From assembly GCA_002238415.1 (NCBI GenBank), contig MPMI01000011.1:1-64000 (forward strand): a stretch of 64,000 bases of DNA, written 5' to 3'. Below the pieces are notes generated by a model that searched no databases, was not told the origin of the DNA, and saw only the letters and a program-made list of their open reading frames with translations. Each line of letters starts with the position of its first letter. Position 1 is the first letter of the stretch. The position numbers were made by a program, and so were the translations under genes. The DNA is from Desulfurellaceae bacterium bin18 (GTDB lineage Bacteria > Desulfobacterota > Binatia > Bin18). Positions 12,351-19,835 of this stretch are shown here, piece after piece.

Positions 12351-13312
12351 CAGTGGAACTCCTTGCAAACGAGTTATCGATCCACGGACAGTTTCATGAT
12401 CTTGGCGCATTCCGCTCGGCCCTCATGCGGGTTATGGGTATCCGCAGGGCAGCGCGCCGGTACGGGCGTGAACTCCACTGTCATAGAAAGATTTTGAACG
12501 CTCAGGTAACCCGATCAATGTCATTGCCGCAGGCGATCCAGGGCTTGGCCAGGGATGAACAACAATCCCTGATGCAGTGGTTGACCCGACATGGGCCGTT
12601 CTGGGACGAGGACGAGCTGAGACATAGTCCTGATGAATACCTCGAATGTAACGGAGCCGTTGTCACCGACACCGCCGTCGGAGAGGCGGCGTACCGCTGC
12701 CTGGATAGGATCGAAACCAGTCTCGTAAGCCTGATTCCGTCTTCGTGGAACTTCTCGCCCGCGGTAGTCAAGTGGCAAAAGAGCGATGAAGAAGCGGAGA
12801 CGGTTGAGATGGTCAATTATCGAGACGCTGATACGTTGGAAGGCATCTTACGCACGGCACCCGTTCAAATCGTATCGTGGAAGATGTTGGCAAATATGTC
12901 GAAGGCTCGCTGGCCGCAGTTAACGTTTTCCTCGGATTGCTTTGATCCACTCGAAGGCTACCCTTTAGTCCCCAAAGCCGCCCAAGACATACTCAGCCGC
13001 CTTGAGACGCTGAATCAACTCAAGACATGCTTCGACGCAGAAGGAAAGCGCACCGCCGAGGGACACAGGCTCTATAGGGAATACTTCACCGGAGAAAGAG
13101 CGTGGTTTTCTGATTCATCGGACGGTGAGAAGAATGATTTTCGAACCGAGATGACGTTTCCGCATCCGGCTCTTCCGAAAAATTCCCTGTTCTGTTCTTG
13201 GCACGGGAAGGTGAATTACACCCCCCCACTTCGTATTCATTTCTCGTGGCCCGTCACAGCGATTGATCCGCTGTACGTGATGTACGTTGGTCCTAAAATC
13301 ACGCGACGCTAG
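12341..13312 (+). CDS. unrecognised protein, third gene of the DUF262-ATPase unit
   Basis: 323-residue soluble protein whose ATG at 12341 overlaps the ATPase stop by 10 bases, so it belongs to the same translational unit. I do not recognise the family. Visible features are a basic N-terminal third (GIRRAARRYGRELHCHRK), an acidic middle, and a well-organised C-terminal end (FPHPALPKNSLFCSWHGKV, then LRIHFSWP and YVMYVGPKITRR). That end looks like a compact beta-rich domain with conserved His, Cys and Trp; it could be a nuclease or effector domain, which is inference. No signal peptide or membrane segment. The stop codon is the TAG of a CTAGAGCAG sequence resembling the ends of the small repeats that flank this island. 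Confidence 0.7.
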   Translation: MGLTVELLANELSIHGQFHDLGAFRSALMRVMGIRRAARRYGRELHCHRKILNAQVTRSMSLPQAIQGLARDEQQSLMQWLTRHGPFWDEDELRHSPDEYLECNGAVVTDTAVGEAAYRCLDRIETSLVSLIPSSWNFSPAVVKWQKSDEEAETVEMVNYRDADTLEGILRTAPVQIVSWKMLANMSKARWPQLTFSSDCFDPLEGYPLVPKAAQDILSRLETLNQLKTCFDAEGKRTAEGHRLYREYFTGERAWFSDSSDGEKNDFRTEMTFPHPALPKNSLFCSWHGKVNYTPPLRIHFSWPVTAIDPLYVMYVGPKITRR

Positions 13313-13375
13313 AGCAGTTTTCATTCAGGTGTATCGAGGCGATAGCTGGCGTGGCGGCCATAGTTTGCACACTCG

Positions 13376-13663
13376 GTGGGAGAGCAGGCGGCGAGGGCCG
13401 ACCCCATCGCGGCCCACAAGGCGGCCACGGTGCATGGCGTCAGCCGCTTAGTCCCCGACCTGAACGACCCCGATCTGATGCCGCCCAAGCTGCGCAAGGC
13501 CCATACCGCCCTCGACCGGGCGGTGGACCGGCTGTACCGGCCCGGCGGCTTCGCCTCCGAACGCGAACGTGTGGAGCATCTGTTCGGATTGTATGAAAAA
13601 ATGACTGCGCCGCTGGCAGTGAAGCCGAAGCCGAAAAGGAAACGCCGCCGCAATTCGCCCTAG
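13376..13663 (+). pseudogene. 3' remnant of a second MmeI-like restriction-modification gene
   Basis: The frame ending at 13663 matches the C-terminal cap of the enzyme at 7285-10074: DPDLMPPKLRKAHTALDRAV, then RLYRPGGFASERERVEHL and KMTAP, ending in a basic tail. The DNA is also clearly similar over about 200 bases but differs at many third positions, and the sequence before DPDLMPP differs. It is therefore the remains of a related gene rather than a fresh duplicate. No methyltransferase or nuclease motif is left and there is no convincing start. Together with the intact gene it brackets the three-gene unit. Confidence 0.75.
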
Positions 13664-13735
13664 CTGTTGAGCAAAAATTTTTGGCACCATAAAAGTCGCT
13701 ACCCAACAGGAGGGCTACAATTAACGGAGGCAACC

Positions 13736-14911
13736 ATGAGCAAGCGGAAGAGGGACAGTAAGAAACGGCGAGAGAACCTTCTCAGCAGTCTTGAATCATC
13801 TGGACGAGGGTTCGCCACCTTAGACGGAGCCAAGAAGCTTATTGTAGAGCCAGCAGAGAAGCATTTCGGCGGTAAACCCGCAACATGTACGATCACCGGA
13901 CACTGCCGGACATTTGTATTCAGATTCCCCGGTTCCTATCTGGTGGCGGAAGAACCCGTCAATCATCAGGTCATCTACTCGCGCGATAGTTGCAAGGCGT
14001 CAATCATATCAGACCTCCTGGCTTACTTTGAGGAGAGCCCAGCCGAGTCGCCCCACTACTCCATCGCCGTGTCTTTGCGTGCCGGTGTCCGCAGCATATA
14101 CGAGAGGGCCGTTGAACAGGCCAACCAGAAACCCCACCCAGAAGTGCCGCTCTTTGTCGTGATAGAGGAATACGCGAAAGTCCCGCCAACAGAGTTGAAC
14201 AGTGGCGAGTGCTTCACACTAGACGAATGCCGTAACGGCAAGGCCATAATAGAGGGGGGAAGAGAAGGCGAAAGGGCTTTGTTCGCCGTGCGTGCGGACG
14301 ATGGGTCGTGGCCCGACTTCCACGCTGATATGTCCGTCGTAAACATGGTGCTAACAGCCGTCAAGGTAGAGCAAAACGTCGATAGGCATATGGAGATGCT
14401 TTGCAACCACTCCTGTTTCGTCAGCAACGAAAGACAAGCGGTCTATTCCATAGAAGCATCCTTCGGGGACCTATCGTTAGAGGTGATATCTCGCCTTGAA
14501 CCGTCAACCCTCAGGGAAAAGGCGGACAAGATAGGGGCTATGCTTCAGGGGATGATGTCGGATTCGGAGCCGGTGGCGGCGGAACTGTTCGACTCGATCC
14601 TGTTGGACAAGACCAAGGACGACGGCTACTTGCGACTCTGGTATCTGCGGCTCTGGCAGGCAGTTGAAGATGCGAAGAGACACCTCGGGTATCCCCAACT
14701 CGACAATATCGACACGGTGGTCGCAGGCAAGAGGTCGCCGAAAGAACTCACAGAGTACCGGAACAACATAGCCCATTGGCATACGGGCAAGATAGACTAT
14801 GCGTACCTAAGGGACCTCCAGTACACGGCGATGGAACTGCTGCGCAGGAAGTACCGCCCGACCAAAGAGGGCGAATCGGATTCATCCGAACGACACCTCC
14901 GTCGGCAATGA
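13736..14911 (+). CDS. protein with C-terminal HEPN-type motif, possible RNase effector
   Basis: The frame is open from a TTG at 13667, but the ATG at 13736 has GGAGG 6-7 bases upstream and begins with a lysine/arginine-rich segment (MSKRKRDSKKRRENLL). The product is 391 residues. The N-terminal two thirds are unrecognised (mixed alpha/beta). The C-terminal third is helical and contains YRNNIAHWHTGKIDYAYL, with R342-x4-H347 fitting the R-x4-6-H signature of HEPN ribonucleases, which is often found in abortive-infection proteins such as ApeA and in toxins. It sits in a restriction/defence island downstream of an RM remnant, with its own ribosome-binding site and no overlap with neighbours. RNase activity is inference from a short motif. 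Confidence 0.65.
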   Translation: MSKRKRDSKKRRENLLSSLESSGRGFATLDGAKKLIVEPAEKHFGGKPATCTITGHCRTFVFRFPGSYLVAEEPVNHQVIYSRDSCKASIISDLLAYFEESPAESPHYSIAVSLRAGVRSIYERAVEQANQKPHPEVPLFVVIEEYAKVPPTELNSGECFTLDECRNGKAIIEGGREGERALFAVRADDGSWPDFHADMSVVNMVLTAVKVEQNVDRHMEMLCNHSCFVSNERQAVYSIEASFGDLSLEVISRLEPSTLREKADKIGAMLQGMMSDSEPVAAELFDSILLDKTKDDGYLRLWYLRLWQAVEDAKRHLGYPQLDNIDTVVAGKRSPKELTEYRNNIAHWHTGKIDYAYLRDLQYTAMELLRRKYRPTKEGESDSSERHLRRQ

Positions 14912-15010
14912 GGCCGGGTAGCCAAGTATATCCAGCAAACATTGCCTGAGATCACGGGCATCAAGCCACCCCAAGGGGACAAAAACCCCTAAAAATAGGG
15001 AATTATATAC

Positions 15011-15202
15011 CTAAGTCACAATGTCGCCCCCTCGTTCCTCGGCATAGTGATGGATCAACCGGATGATCTGTCGGGCTGTACAACGGGCCGTGACATTTTC
15101 CTCGCGCCCGACACGTTTCGCAAAATAGGCCAAGATGAGCGGAATAAGGTCCTCTTCACTCTCCACGGTGAGCGGAAAGGTGAAATGAATCTTCTGGCCC
15201 AT
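15011..15202 (-). CDS. small unknown protein
   Basis: 63-residue reading frame with a GGGAG seven bases before its ATG. The composition is protein-like: an N-terminal beta-like stretch (KIHFTFPLTVESEEDLIPL), a helix, and a C-terminal helix (ARQIIRLIHHYAEERGG). I do not recognise it. It is the only coding candidate in 14912-15357 and runs opposite to the HEPN-type gene. Confidence 0.45.
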   Translation of the reverse strand: MGQKIHFTFPLTVESEEDLIPLILAYFAKRVGREENVTARCTARQIIRLIHHYAEERGGDIVT

Positions 15203-15276
15203 AACTTATCTCCCATCTCTGGCTGCGTGGTAGCGGTCTACAATCTTGATGACGGCCCTGAGACCCCGCATGGCGG

Positions 15277-15360
15277 CCATCCTGGCCGCCATGCGGGCTG
15301 GAAGCCCGCACTCCTATAAGGAGAAGAGAGACGCGCTACACAGCACCGTGATCTGCTCTA
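15277..15360. repeat. MITE-like palindromic repeat, copy 2
   Basis: This 84-bp stretch matches 7017-7099 in the same orientation with about ten differences. It includes ATGGCGGCCA-TCC-TGGCCGCCAT (starting at 15270) and the hairpin GCGGGCTGGAAGCCCGC, and ends ...GATCTGCTCTA. Its right end coincides with the TAG stop of the zinc-ribbon gene. With copy 1 it brackets the 8-kb restriction/defence island. Confidence 0.7.
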
Positions 15361-15705
15361 ACTTTTGGGGCCGGTCAGGATATGGCCCATACCGTCAAAG
15401 AACTGCTTGACCCAGTGCGTGCCCTTCTGCGCGGACACAGCTTCCAGCTCGCCCTTGTCCAGCCACATGCCCTGACACTGCCCGCACTCGTCAATCTCGA
15501 CTTCTTCAATGAGCCGGGTGGTCAGCCGCACCCCGCACTTGGGACAGCGGTTCAGGGCCAGCTCGCGTATCTCATCCTCGTGCTCGGCCTCACGCTGCTC
15601 TTTCATCTTGTCGATCAGCTCACGGTCGCGTTGTGCAAAATAGCGGCTTTCCTCGGCCTTCTCTTTTTGTTGCAGCTTGGTTCCCAGACGGTCTTTGTCT
15701 TCCAT
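15358..15705 (-). CDS. zf-TFIIB-type zinc-ribbon protein
   Basis: 115-residue cytosolic protein. A charged, helical N-terminal half (residues 1-50, rich in E, K, R and Q, likely coiled coil) precedes a single zinc ribbon, C-P-K-C-G near residue 54 and C-G-Q-C-Q-G-M-W-L-D-K-G-E-L near residue 74. This is the bacterial zf-TFIIB form with its characteristic W-D-G-E-L ending. Members are common and mostly uncharacterised. It is transcribed away from the CoA-transferase and follows the CBS gene by about 57 bases, so the two may form a small operon. Its stop codon lies in the repeat at 15277-15360. Confidence 0.8.
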   Translation of the reverse strand: MEDKDRLGTKLQQKEKAEESRYFAQRDRELIDKMKEQREAEHEDEIRELALNRCPKCGVRLTTRLIEEVEIDECGQCQGMWLDKGELEAVSAQKGTHWVKQFFDGMGHILTGPKS

Positions 15706-15762
15706 AGGGTCTCCTCCTTCCGATGGTGTCGGGCTGTCGTGCCCGGTGCAACCCGACAGCCC

Positions 15763-16170
15763 TCAGGCCATATCCACCACGACTTGCAGCATATCGGTCT
15801 CGGTCACAATGCCAACCAGCCGGTCGTTCTCCAACACAGGCAGGCAGCCAATTTTGTGCTCTATCATCAGCCGGGCGGCGTCCCCGACCGTTGCGTCCGG
15901 TCTGATGGAAATCGGATCGGCCATGATCTCTTTGACTACGACGCTTTCCAAAAAGGCGCGCTGAGCCTTTTCTCCGTATTGCATGACCGTGCCGAGCGAG
16001 GCCCGGTACAGGTCGCGTTGACTGACGACCCCGACCAATTCATCGTCCTCAACGACCGGGAAATGCCGGATGCGGCCCAGGTTCATGATGTCTTTTGCCA
16101 GTAGTAGCGTGTCGTTCCGCCCCAGCGTGGTCACCTCGGCGCTCATAATGTCCCGTACAGTCTTTGCCAT
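15763..16170 (-). CDS. tandem CBS-domain protein
   Basis: 135 residues made entirely of two CBS domains (a Bateman module): VRDIMSAEVTTLGRND...RHFPVVEDDELVGVVSQRDL, then VKEIMADPISIRPDATVGDA...CLPVLENDRLVGIVTETDML. Such stand-alone pairs usually bind adenine nucleotides and act as energy or stress sensors. The start has a purine-rich GGAGGGAGAG upstream. It probably shares a transcript with the zinc-ribbon gene downstream. Confidence 0.88.
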   Translation of the reverse strand: MAKTVRDIMSAEVTTLGRNDTLLLAKDIMNLGRIRHFPVVEDDELVGVVSQRDLYRASLGTVMQYGEKAQRAFLESVVVKEIMADPISIRPDATVGDAARLMIEHKIGCLPVLENDRLVGIVTETDMLQVVVDMA

Positions 16171-16298
16171 AGTCTCTCCCTCCTGTTCGCCCGCCTCCTA
16201 CGAACGGTCTGTCCTGTATCACTCAGTGTAACCCACCCAGGTCCGTCCGTAAATCGCAACCCTTGCCAACAGAGGGCACAGAGGCATATATCAGGCAC

Positions 16299-16326
16299 CA
16301 GGCCTGTCCTGAGCCTGGTCGAAGGG
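16299..16326. repeat. short dispersed-type repeat ahead of the CoA-transferase gene
   Basis: CCTGTCCTGAGCCTGGTCG with its flanks has the form of a short dispersed repeat that I recall from many uncultured-bacterial genomes. When translated it gives the tell-tale ACPEPGRREG, which lies in the spurious N-terminal extension of the next frame. It is therefore taken as non-coding and supports the later GTG start at 16338. Confidence 0.45.
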
Positions 16327-16337
16327 AAGGAACACTC

Positions 16338-17213
16338 GTGGAATCACGTAGCTCTCACGTTATTGATGAAGTTGAAGCCGCTATCCGAATCGAAGACGGC
16401 ATGACGGTTGCCATCGGCTCCCCAACGCCGATGGCCCTTGTGCATCAGATCATCCGGCGCGGCCTGAAAGACCTGACGGTTGTCGATGTCGGCCTGTCGC
16501 TGGATATGCTCATTGCCGCCGGTTGCGTCAGAAAAGTCGTCAGTTATTATGCGGGCGGCGGTTTTGGAGTGCCGGTCGCCCCAGCCTTTCGCCGGGCCGC
16601 ACAGCGCGGTGAAATCGAGGTCTGGGAATGTGAAGAAGGTATTCTGACCTCGGGCCTCCAGGCGGCGGCCCAGGGCCTGCCCTTCCTGCCGTGGCGCGGT
16701 GGCGTCGGGACTTCCCTGCCCGAAGTCAACCCGGACCTCAAGGTCTTCAGCGACCCGATTCGGGACGAAACCCTGCTGGCCGTCCCACCGATCAAGCCCG
16801 ACGTGACCCTCTTGCACGCGGCCGTTTCCGATGCGTATGGCAATGTCCAACACGTTGGCGGACCGGGCTGGATAGACCTGTTCATGCAGCGCGCCGCGGA
16901 CCAGACCATTGTCCAGGTGGAAAAAGTCGTGGCTAACGAGGACATCCGCAAGGACCCGTGGGCGACAACGATTGCCGGCGCCGATGCCATCGTGCGGGTT
17001 CCCTACGGTGCCCATCCGTTCTACAGCCGGGGCTATTACATCCAGGACAACGCCCATCTCAAAGGCTATCTGGACGCCTCGACCGCTGCGGCCAAGGGCG
17101 ACACCCAAGCCCTGCACGCGTATTTCACCCGCTATTGCCGAGAACCGGCAACCCATGCCGACTATCTGGAACAGATCGGCATCCGACGGCTGCTGGAACT
17201 GCACGAGTACTAA
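16338..17213 (+). CDS. CoA-transferase family I, alpha subunit (GctA/IpdA-like)
   Basis: 291-residue alpha subunit of a two-subunit CoA-transferase family enzyme. The frame is open from 16263, but the N-terminal extension is repeat-derived; the GTG at 16338 (MESRSSHVIDEVEAAIRIEDG) has GAAGGAA upstream. Typical stretches are DGMTVAIGSPTPMALVHQII, the YYAGGGFGVPVAP loop, LLHAAVSDAYGNVQ and GPGWIDLFMQRAAD. The partner beta subunit is at 21435-22241, 4.2 kb away, although the two genes are normally adjacent; an inserted element separates them. The pair resembles the glutaconate-CoA transferase/IpdAB group. Since the beta subunit has no obvious S-E-N-G catalytic glutamate, a hydrolase role like IpdAB (ring opening in steroid breakdown) is possible but not shown. 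Confidence 0.85.
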   Translation: MESRSSHVIDEVEAAIRIEDGMTVAIGSPTPMALVHQIIRRGLKDLTVVDVGLSLDMLIAAGCVRKVVSYYAGGGFGVPVAPAFRRAAQRGEIEVWECEEGILTSGLQAAAQGLPFLPWRGGVGTSLPEVNPDLKVFSDPIRDETLLAVPPIKPDVTLLHAAVSDAYGNVQHVGGPGWIDLFMQRAADQTIVQVEKVVANEDIRKDPWATTIAGADAIVRVPYGAHPFYSRGYYIQDNAHLKGYLDASTAAAKGDTQALHAYFTRYCREPATHADYLEQIGIRRLLELHEY

Positions 17214-17386
17214 TCCCGCCTCCCCTGATAAGAGAAAGGAAAGGGAATTACATACTCTAGTTGATAACAGCGTTTTATTCCAAAAATTCACGCACCCAGC
17301 GTCGCTATTTTTTTTTGATGTGGCGTGCATGCCCTACTTGAATTTGTGAATATCACTCACAGTGAGTTATGGTAGAGGAGAAGAAA

Positions 17387-17560
17387 ATGAAACTAGAGCT
17401 AGCGTGTGGTGGGTTATTGATTACGCCTGAATCTTCCGAAGAATGGCAATGGGTCAAAGGATTCCGAAAGGTGTTAGAGATGCCGAAGACGGGCATTGAG
17501 ACCAGCACCGTGGTGAGTAGTGTCTCCGATGCGGAAGGGGGTGATGAAAAGCTCGACTAA
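17387..17560 (+). CDS. small unknown protein inside the 4.2-kb element
   Basis: The ATG at 17387 is preceded by GAGGAG at 7 bases (an alternative in-frame ATG is at 17369). The product is 57 residues (MKLELACGGLLITPESSEEW...). No family is recognised. Its 3' end overlaps the 3' end of the opposite-strand gene by 87 bases, so one of the two may end earlier or be spurious; the good ribosome-binding site favours this one being translated. Confidence 0.45.
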   Translation: MKLELACGGLLITPESSEEWQWVKGFRKVLEMPKTGIETSTVVSSVSDAEGGDEKLD

Positions 17561-17839
17561 TGTTCTATCACGGCTCGATACGACACCGATGATTTCATCA
17601 CGCAGCTTGACGATCGGTGTCGTGCTTTTCACTGCCCGTTGAGATTTCAAAACCCTCTTCGCTTTGATGTCATCCAGTTTTTTCTGGATTTTCTTGTGGA
17701 TCCTGTCATAGGCATCTTCATCTTCGGCTTTAATGTCATAGCTTATGAGGTACAGCGTGCTAGGCACTCCCACTTCTTTTGACATTATTTCTTCCAACGT
17801 TTCTGAGACTTCCTGTGCTGTTATGATGGGTTTTGCCAT
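17474..17839 (-). CDS. SinR/Cas2-like small protein (ferredoxin-like fold suspected)
   Basis: 121 residues. The core STLYLISYDIKAEDEDAYDR, followed by a helix (IHKKIQKKLDDIKAKRVLKSQ) and a strand (RTLVELFITPF), has the beta-alpha-beta layout of Cas2-fold and SinR-family proteins, in which a strand of the form YLISYDL opens the domain. No CRISPR array or cas gene is present, so a stand-alone SinR-like role is more likely. The last 20 residues (IGDTTHHGAGLN...) lie over the opposite-strand gene. Recognition is by pattern only. Confidence 0.5.
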   Translation of the reverse strand: MAKPIITAQEVSETLEEIMSKEVGVPSTLYLISYDIKAEDEDAYDRIHKKIQKKLDDIKAKRVLKSQRAVKSTTPIVKLRDEIIGVVSSRDRTLVELFITPFRIGDTTHHGAGLNARLRHL

Positions 17840-17953
17840 TCCACAGCTATTGTGCCAGGGAGCTAGGAAAAGTCAAGAATAATGGTGATATGAGGAGTCA
17901 AAATCTATATACTTGACTTGATTTTTCAGCTAATTTCGTGTACCTTGCTGGGT

Positions 17954-19042
17954 ATGAAAAAGAAGATAACCCAGCAAGAACTAATGGAAAAAATCCTGGG
18001 AGACTACACGATTACCGGCAAGAAGAAAAAGTTGACGAAACGAACAGTCACGGCAAAGAAGCGCACCGTTACCGCCAAAACACCATTGAAAAAGCGCCAT
18101 GTGACGCACCCGTCCGGCCCTGGGAAATCGTACCGAAAAGGCGTGTCGCTCTTAGAACTCCTTGACGACCTGTTCCCGGATGAACAGTCGGCCCGTGAAT
18201 GGTTCGAGGGAATACGCTGGGCCGATGGTCGATATTGCGGGTATTGTGACTCGGAGAATACGAAGCGCGTTCCGAACGACAAGCCAATGCCCTACTGGTG
18301 CTCAGATTGCAAAAAGTATTTCAGCATCAAAACCGGGACACCGATGCACGGTAGCCCGATCCCACTGCGGAAATGGGTGATTGCATTCTACTTGATGACG
18401 ACGAGCCTGAAAGGCGTGTCAAGCATGAAGATTCACCGGGACTTGAACCTCACGCAAAAAACAGCGTGGTATATGATCCATCGGATTCGAGAAGCGTTAG
18501 CCGTGCATACCGTCATGATGGCGAATGGTCCTGTCGAAGTGGACGAAACGTATGTGGGAGGCAAGAACAGGAACAAGCACGCCAGTAAGAAGCTCAAATC
18601 TGGTCGCGGCCCTGTTGGGAAAACCGCCGTGGTGGGAATGAAAGACCGGCAAACGAACCGCGTGCGGGCTGCGGCGATTGAACATGCCGATCAAGTCACG
18701 CTCCACGCCTTTGTCAACGAGAACATAGAACCAGGAACGACAATCTACACGGACGATCATCGCGGTTATCTCGGCTTGGAGAACCACGAGTCTGTGAAAC
18801 ACAGCGTGGGGCAGTACGCGGAAGGAAAAGCCCATACGAACGGAATTGAAAGTTTTTGGGCGACGTTGAAACGTGGCTACTACGGTACATACCACAAGAT
18901 GAGCGTGAAGCATCTCCATCGGTATGTGGCAGAGTTTGCAGGACGCCATAATATCCGTTCTCTGGACACGATTGAGCAAATGGTGGCGTTGGCGGTGGGA
19001 ATGGTCGGGAAGCGACTGCGGTACAAGGATTTGATTCGGTAA
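17954..19042 (+). CDS. IS1595-family (ISXO2-like) transposase
   Basis: 362-residue transposase starting at ATG 17954 after an A/T-rich leader. A very basic N-terminal 50 residues precede a zinc ribbon (C-G-Y-C ... W-C-S-D-C-K-K-Y-F-S), a helical DNA-binding section (PLRKWVIAFYLMTTSLKGVSS) and the DDE/N catalytic core: V-E-V-D-E-T-Y-V-G-G-K, I-Y-T-D-D-H-R-G-Y, and H-T-N-G-I-E-S-F-W-A-T-L-K-R-G. All three catalytic positions are present and the frame is uninterrupted, so it may be functional. I found no terminal inverted repeats close to the gene; the nearest inverted repeats are those of the whole 4.2-kb unit. IS1595 relatives are known to carry passenger genes. Confidence 0.92.
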   Translation: MKKKITQQELMEKILGDYTITGKKKKLTKRTVTAKKRTVTAKTPLKKRHVTHPSGPGKSYRKGVSLLELLDDLFPDEQSAREWFEGIRWADGRYCGYCDSENTKRVPNDKPMPYWCSDCKKYFSIKTGTPMHGSPIPLRKWVIAFYLMTTSLKGVSSMKIHRDLNLTQKTAWYMIHRIREALAVHTVMMANGPVEVDETYVGGKNRNKHASKKLKSGRGPVGKTAVVGMKDRQTNRVRAAAIEHADQVTLHAFVNENIEPGTTIYTDDHRGYLGLENHESVKHSVGQYAEGKAHTNGIESFWATLKRGYYGTYHKMSVKHLHRYVAEFAGRHNIRSLDTIEQMVALAVGMVGKRLRYKDLIR

Positions 19043-19060
19043 ACGTCATGAAAACCGGAG

Positions 19061-19396
19061 TTATGGGGATAAATACCGCAATACTCCAACAATCATGGTT
19101 ATCAGCATCCCGACCAGACTGATAACCATGATGATTTTACTGAGCGCCCAGCTTTCCAAAGCCTTTACTTCTTTTTCCACGTCCTTGATTTGCCCCTTGA
19201 GTTCGCCTCCCAGCGTCGAAATTTCTGTCCGTATAATTTGGACGTTTTCGTTGGTGGCCACATGTTTGAGGTTCGTCTTTATCTCACGAACATCTTGTTC
19301 CAAGGCGCGCAAGCGGGAATCAAAAGTACCGCCGTCCCCTCCTGAGCTAGTAGGCTGAGGATCATCATCCACGACATTCAAAAGACCATTACTCAT
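19061..19396 (-). CDS. coiled-coil protein with C-terminal membrane anchor
   Basis: 111 residues from the ATG at 19396, which overlaps the last codons of the preceding gene (ATGAGTAA). A low-complexity linker (PQPTSSGGDGG) leads into a long helix with heptad character (RLRALEQDVREIKTNLKHV, then IRTEISTLGGELKGQI and VEKEVKALESW). One transmembrane helix (KIIMVISLVGMLITMIVGVL) ends the protein. Similar small tail-anchored coiled-coil proteins occur in phages and mobile elements. Function unknown. Confidence 0.6.
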   Translation of the reverse strand: MSNGLLNVVDDDPQPTSSGGDGGTFDSRLRALEQDVREIKTNLKHVATNENVQIIRTEISTLGGELKGQIKDVEKEVKALESWALSKIIMVISLVGMLITMIVGVLRYLSP

Positions 19397-19658
19397 CACG
19401 CGCCTTTTTGAGCCATTCAACAAGGGTTTTGTCTACATACCCTTGGTGGGAGGAAGTGACTTCGACCACAAGGCCGATTTCTTTTTCCTCGGAATTCATA
19501 CCAAGCATATCGGCCACTCCAAATGATGTTGATATACCAGGTGGGGAAATAAAAGCAGCAATATCATTCAGGACATAATTACGGTTTGGCCACATATCCT
19601 TTATTTTCTTCCACATATCCTGCTGCGGCTTTTGTAGAATGATGGCATACACGCTCAC
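19389..19658 (-). CDS. small unknown protein
   Basis: 89 residues starting at a GTG (19658) with AAGGAGG 9 bases upstream, the best ribosome-binding site in this element. Soluble, with the pattern MSVYAIILQKPQQDMWKKI...NYVLNDIAAFIS...GLVVEVTSSHQGYVDKTLVEWL. Two strands (YAIIL and IGLVVEV) and helices suggest a compact alpha/beta domain. It is co-transcribed with the coiled-coil membrane protein, whose start it overlaps. No family recognised. Confidence 0.6.
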   Translation of the reverse strand: MSVYAIILQKPQQDMWKKIKDMWPNRNYVLNDIAAFISPPGISTSFGVADMLGMNSEEKEIGLVVEVTSSHQGYVDKTLVEWLKKARDE

Positions 19659-19835
19659 TGATTCAGCCCTCCTTTCGTCATGCCATTACTTATTCGGACG
19701 TAGTAACCCCCACAGAAACCGGGTTGCGTCCGACTGGGCTGTGGTACAGATCATACGACATGGCCCCATCGTGGTCTATGGGGCGTCGAGATTGTTGCTC
19801 GCCTCCTTATTGACGCGCATTACGCTCCTCTACCG

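Noticed and set aside
15382-16104. Long plus-strand frame of 240 residues
   Set aside because: Shadow of the zinc-ribbon and CBS genes, both of which have clear domain motifs on the other strand.
16338-17213. Start of the CoA-transferase alpha subunit at 16263
   Set aside because: The extra N-terminal residues translate a dispersed-type repeat (ACPEPGRREG); the GTG at 16338 with a ribosome-binding site is preferred.
17880-19090. Terminal inverted repeats immediately around the IS1595 transposase gene
   Set aside because: I compared about 70 bases on each side and saw no convincing match; only the outer 24-bp repeats of the larger element are supported.
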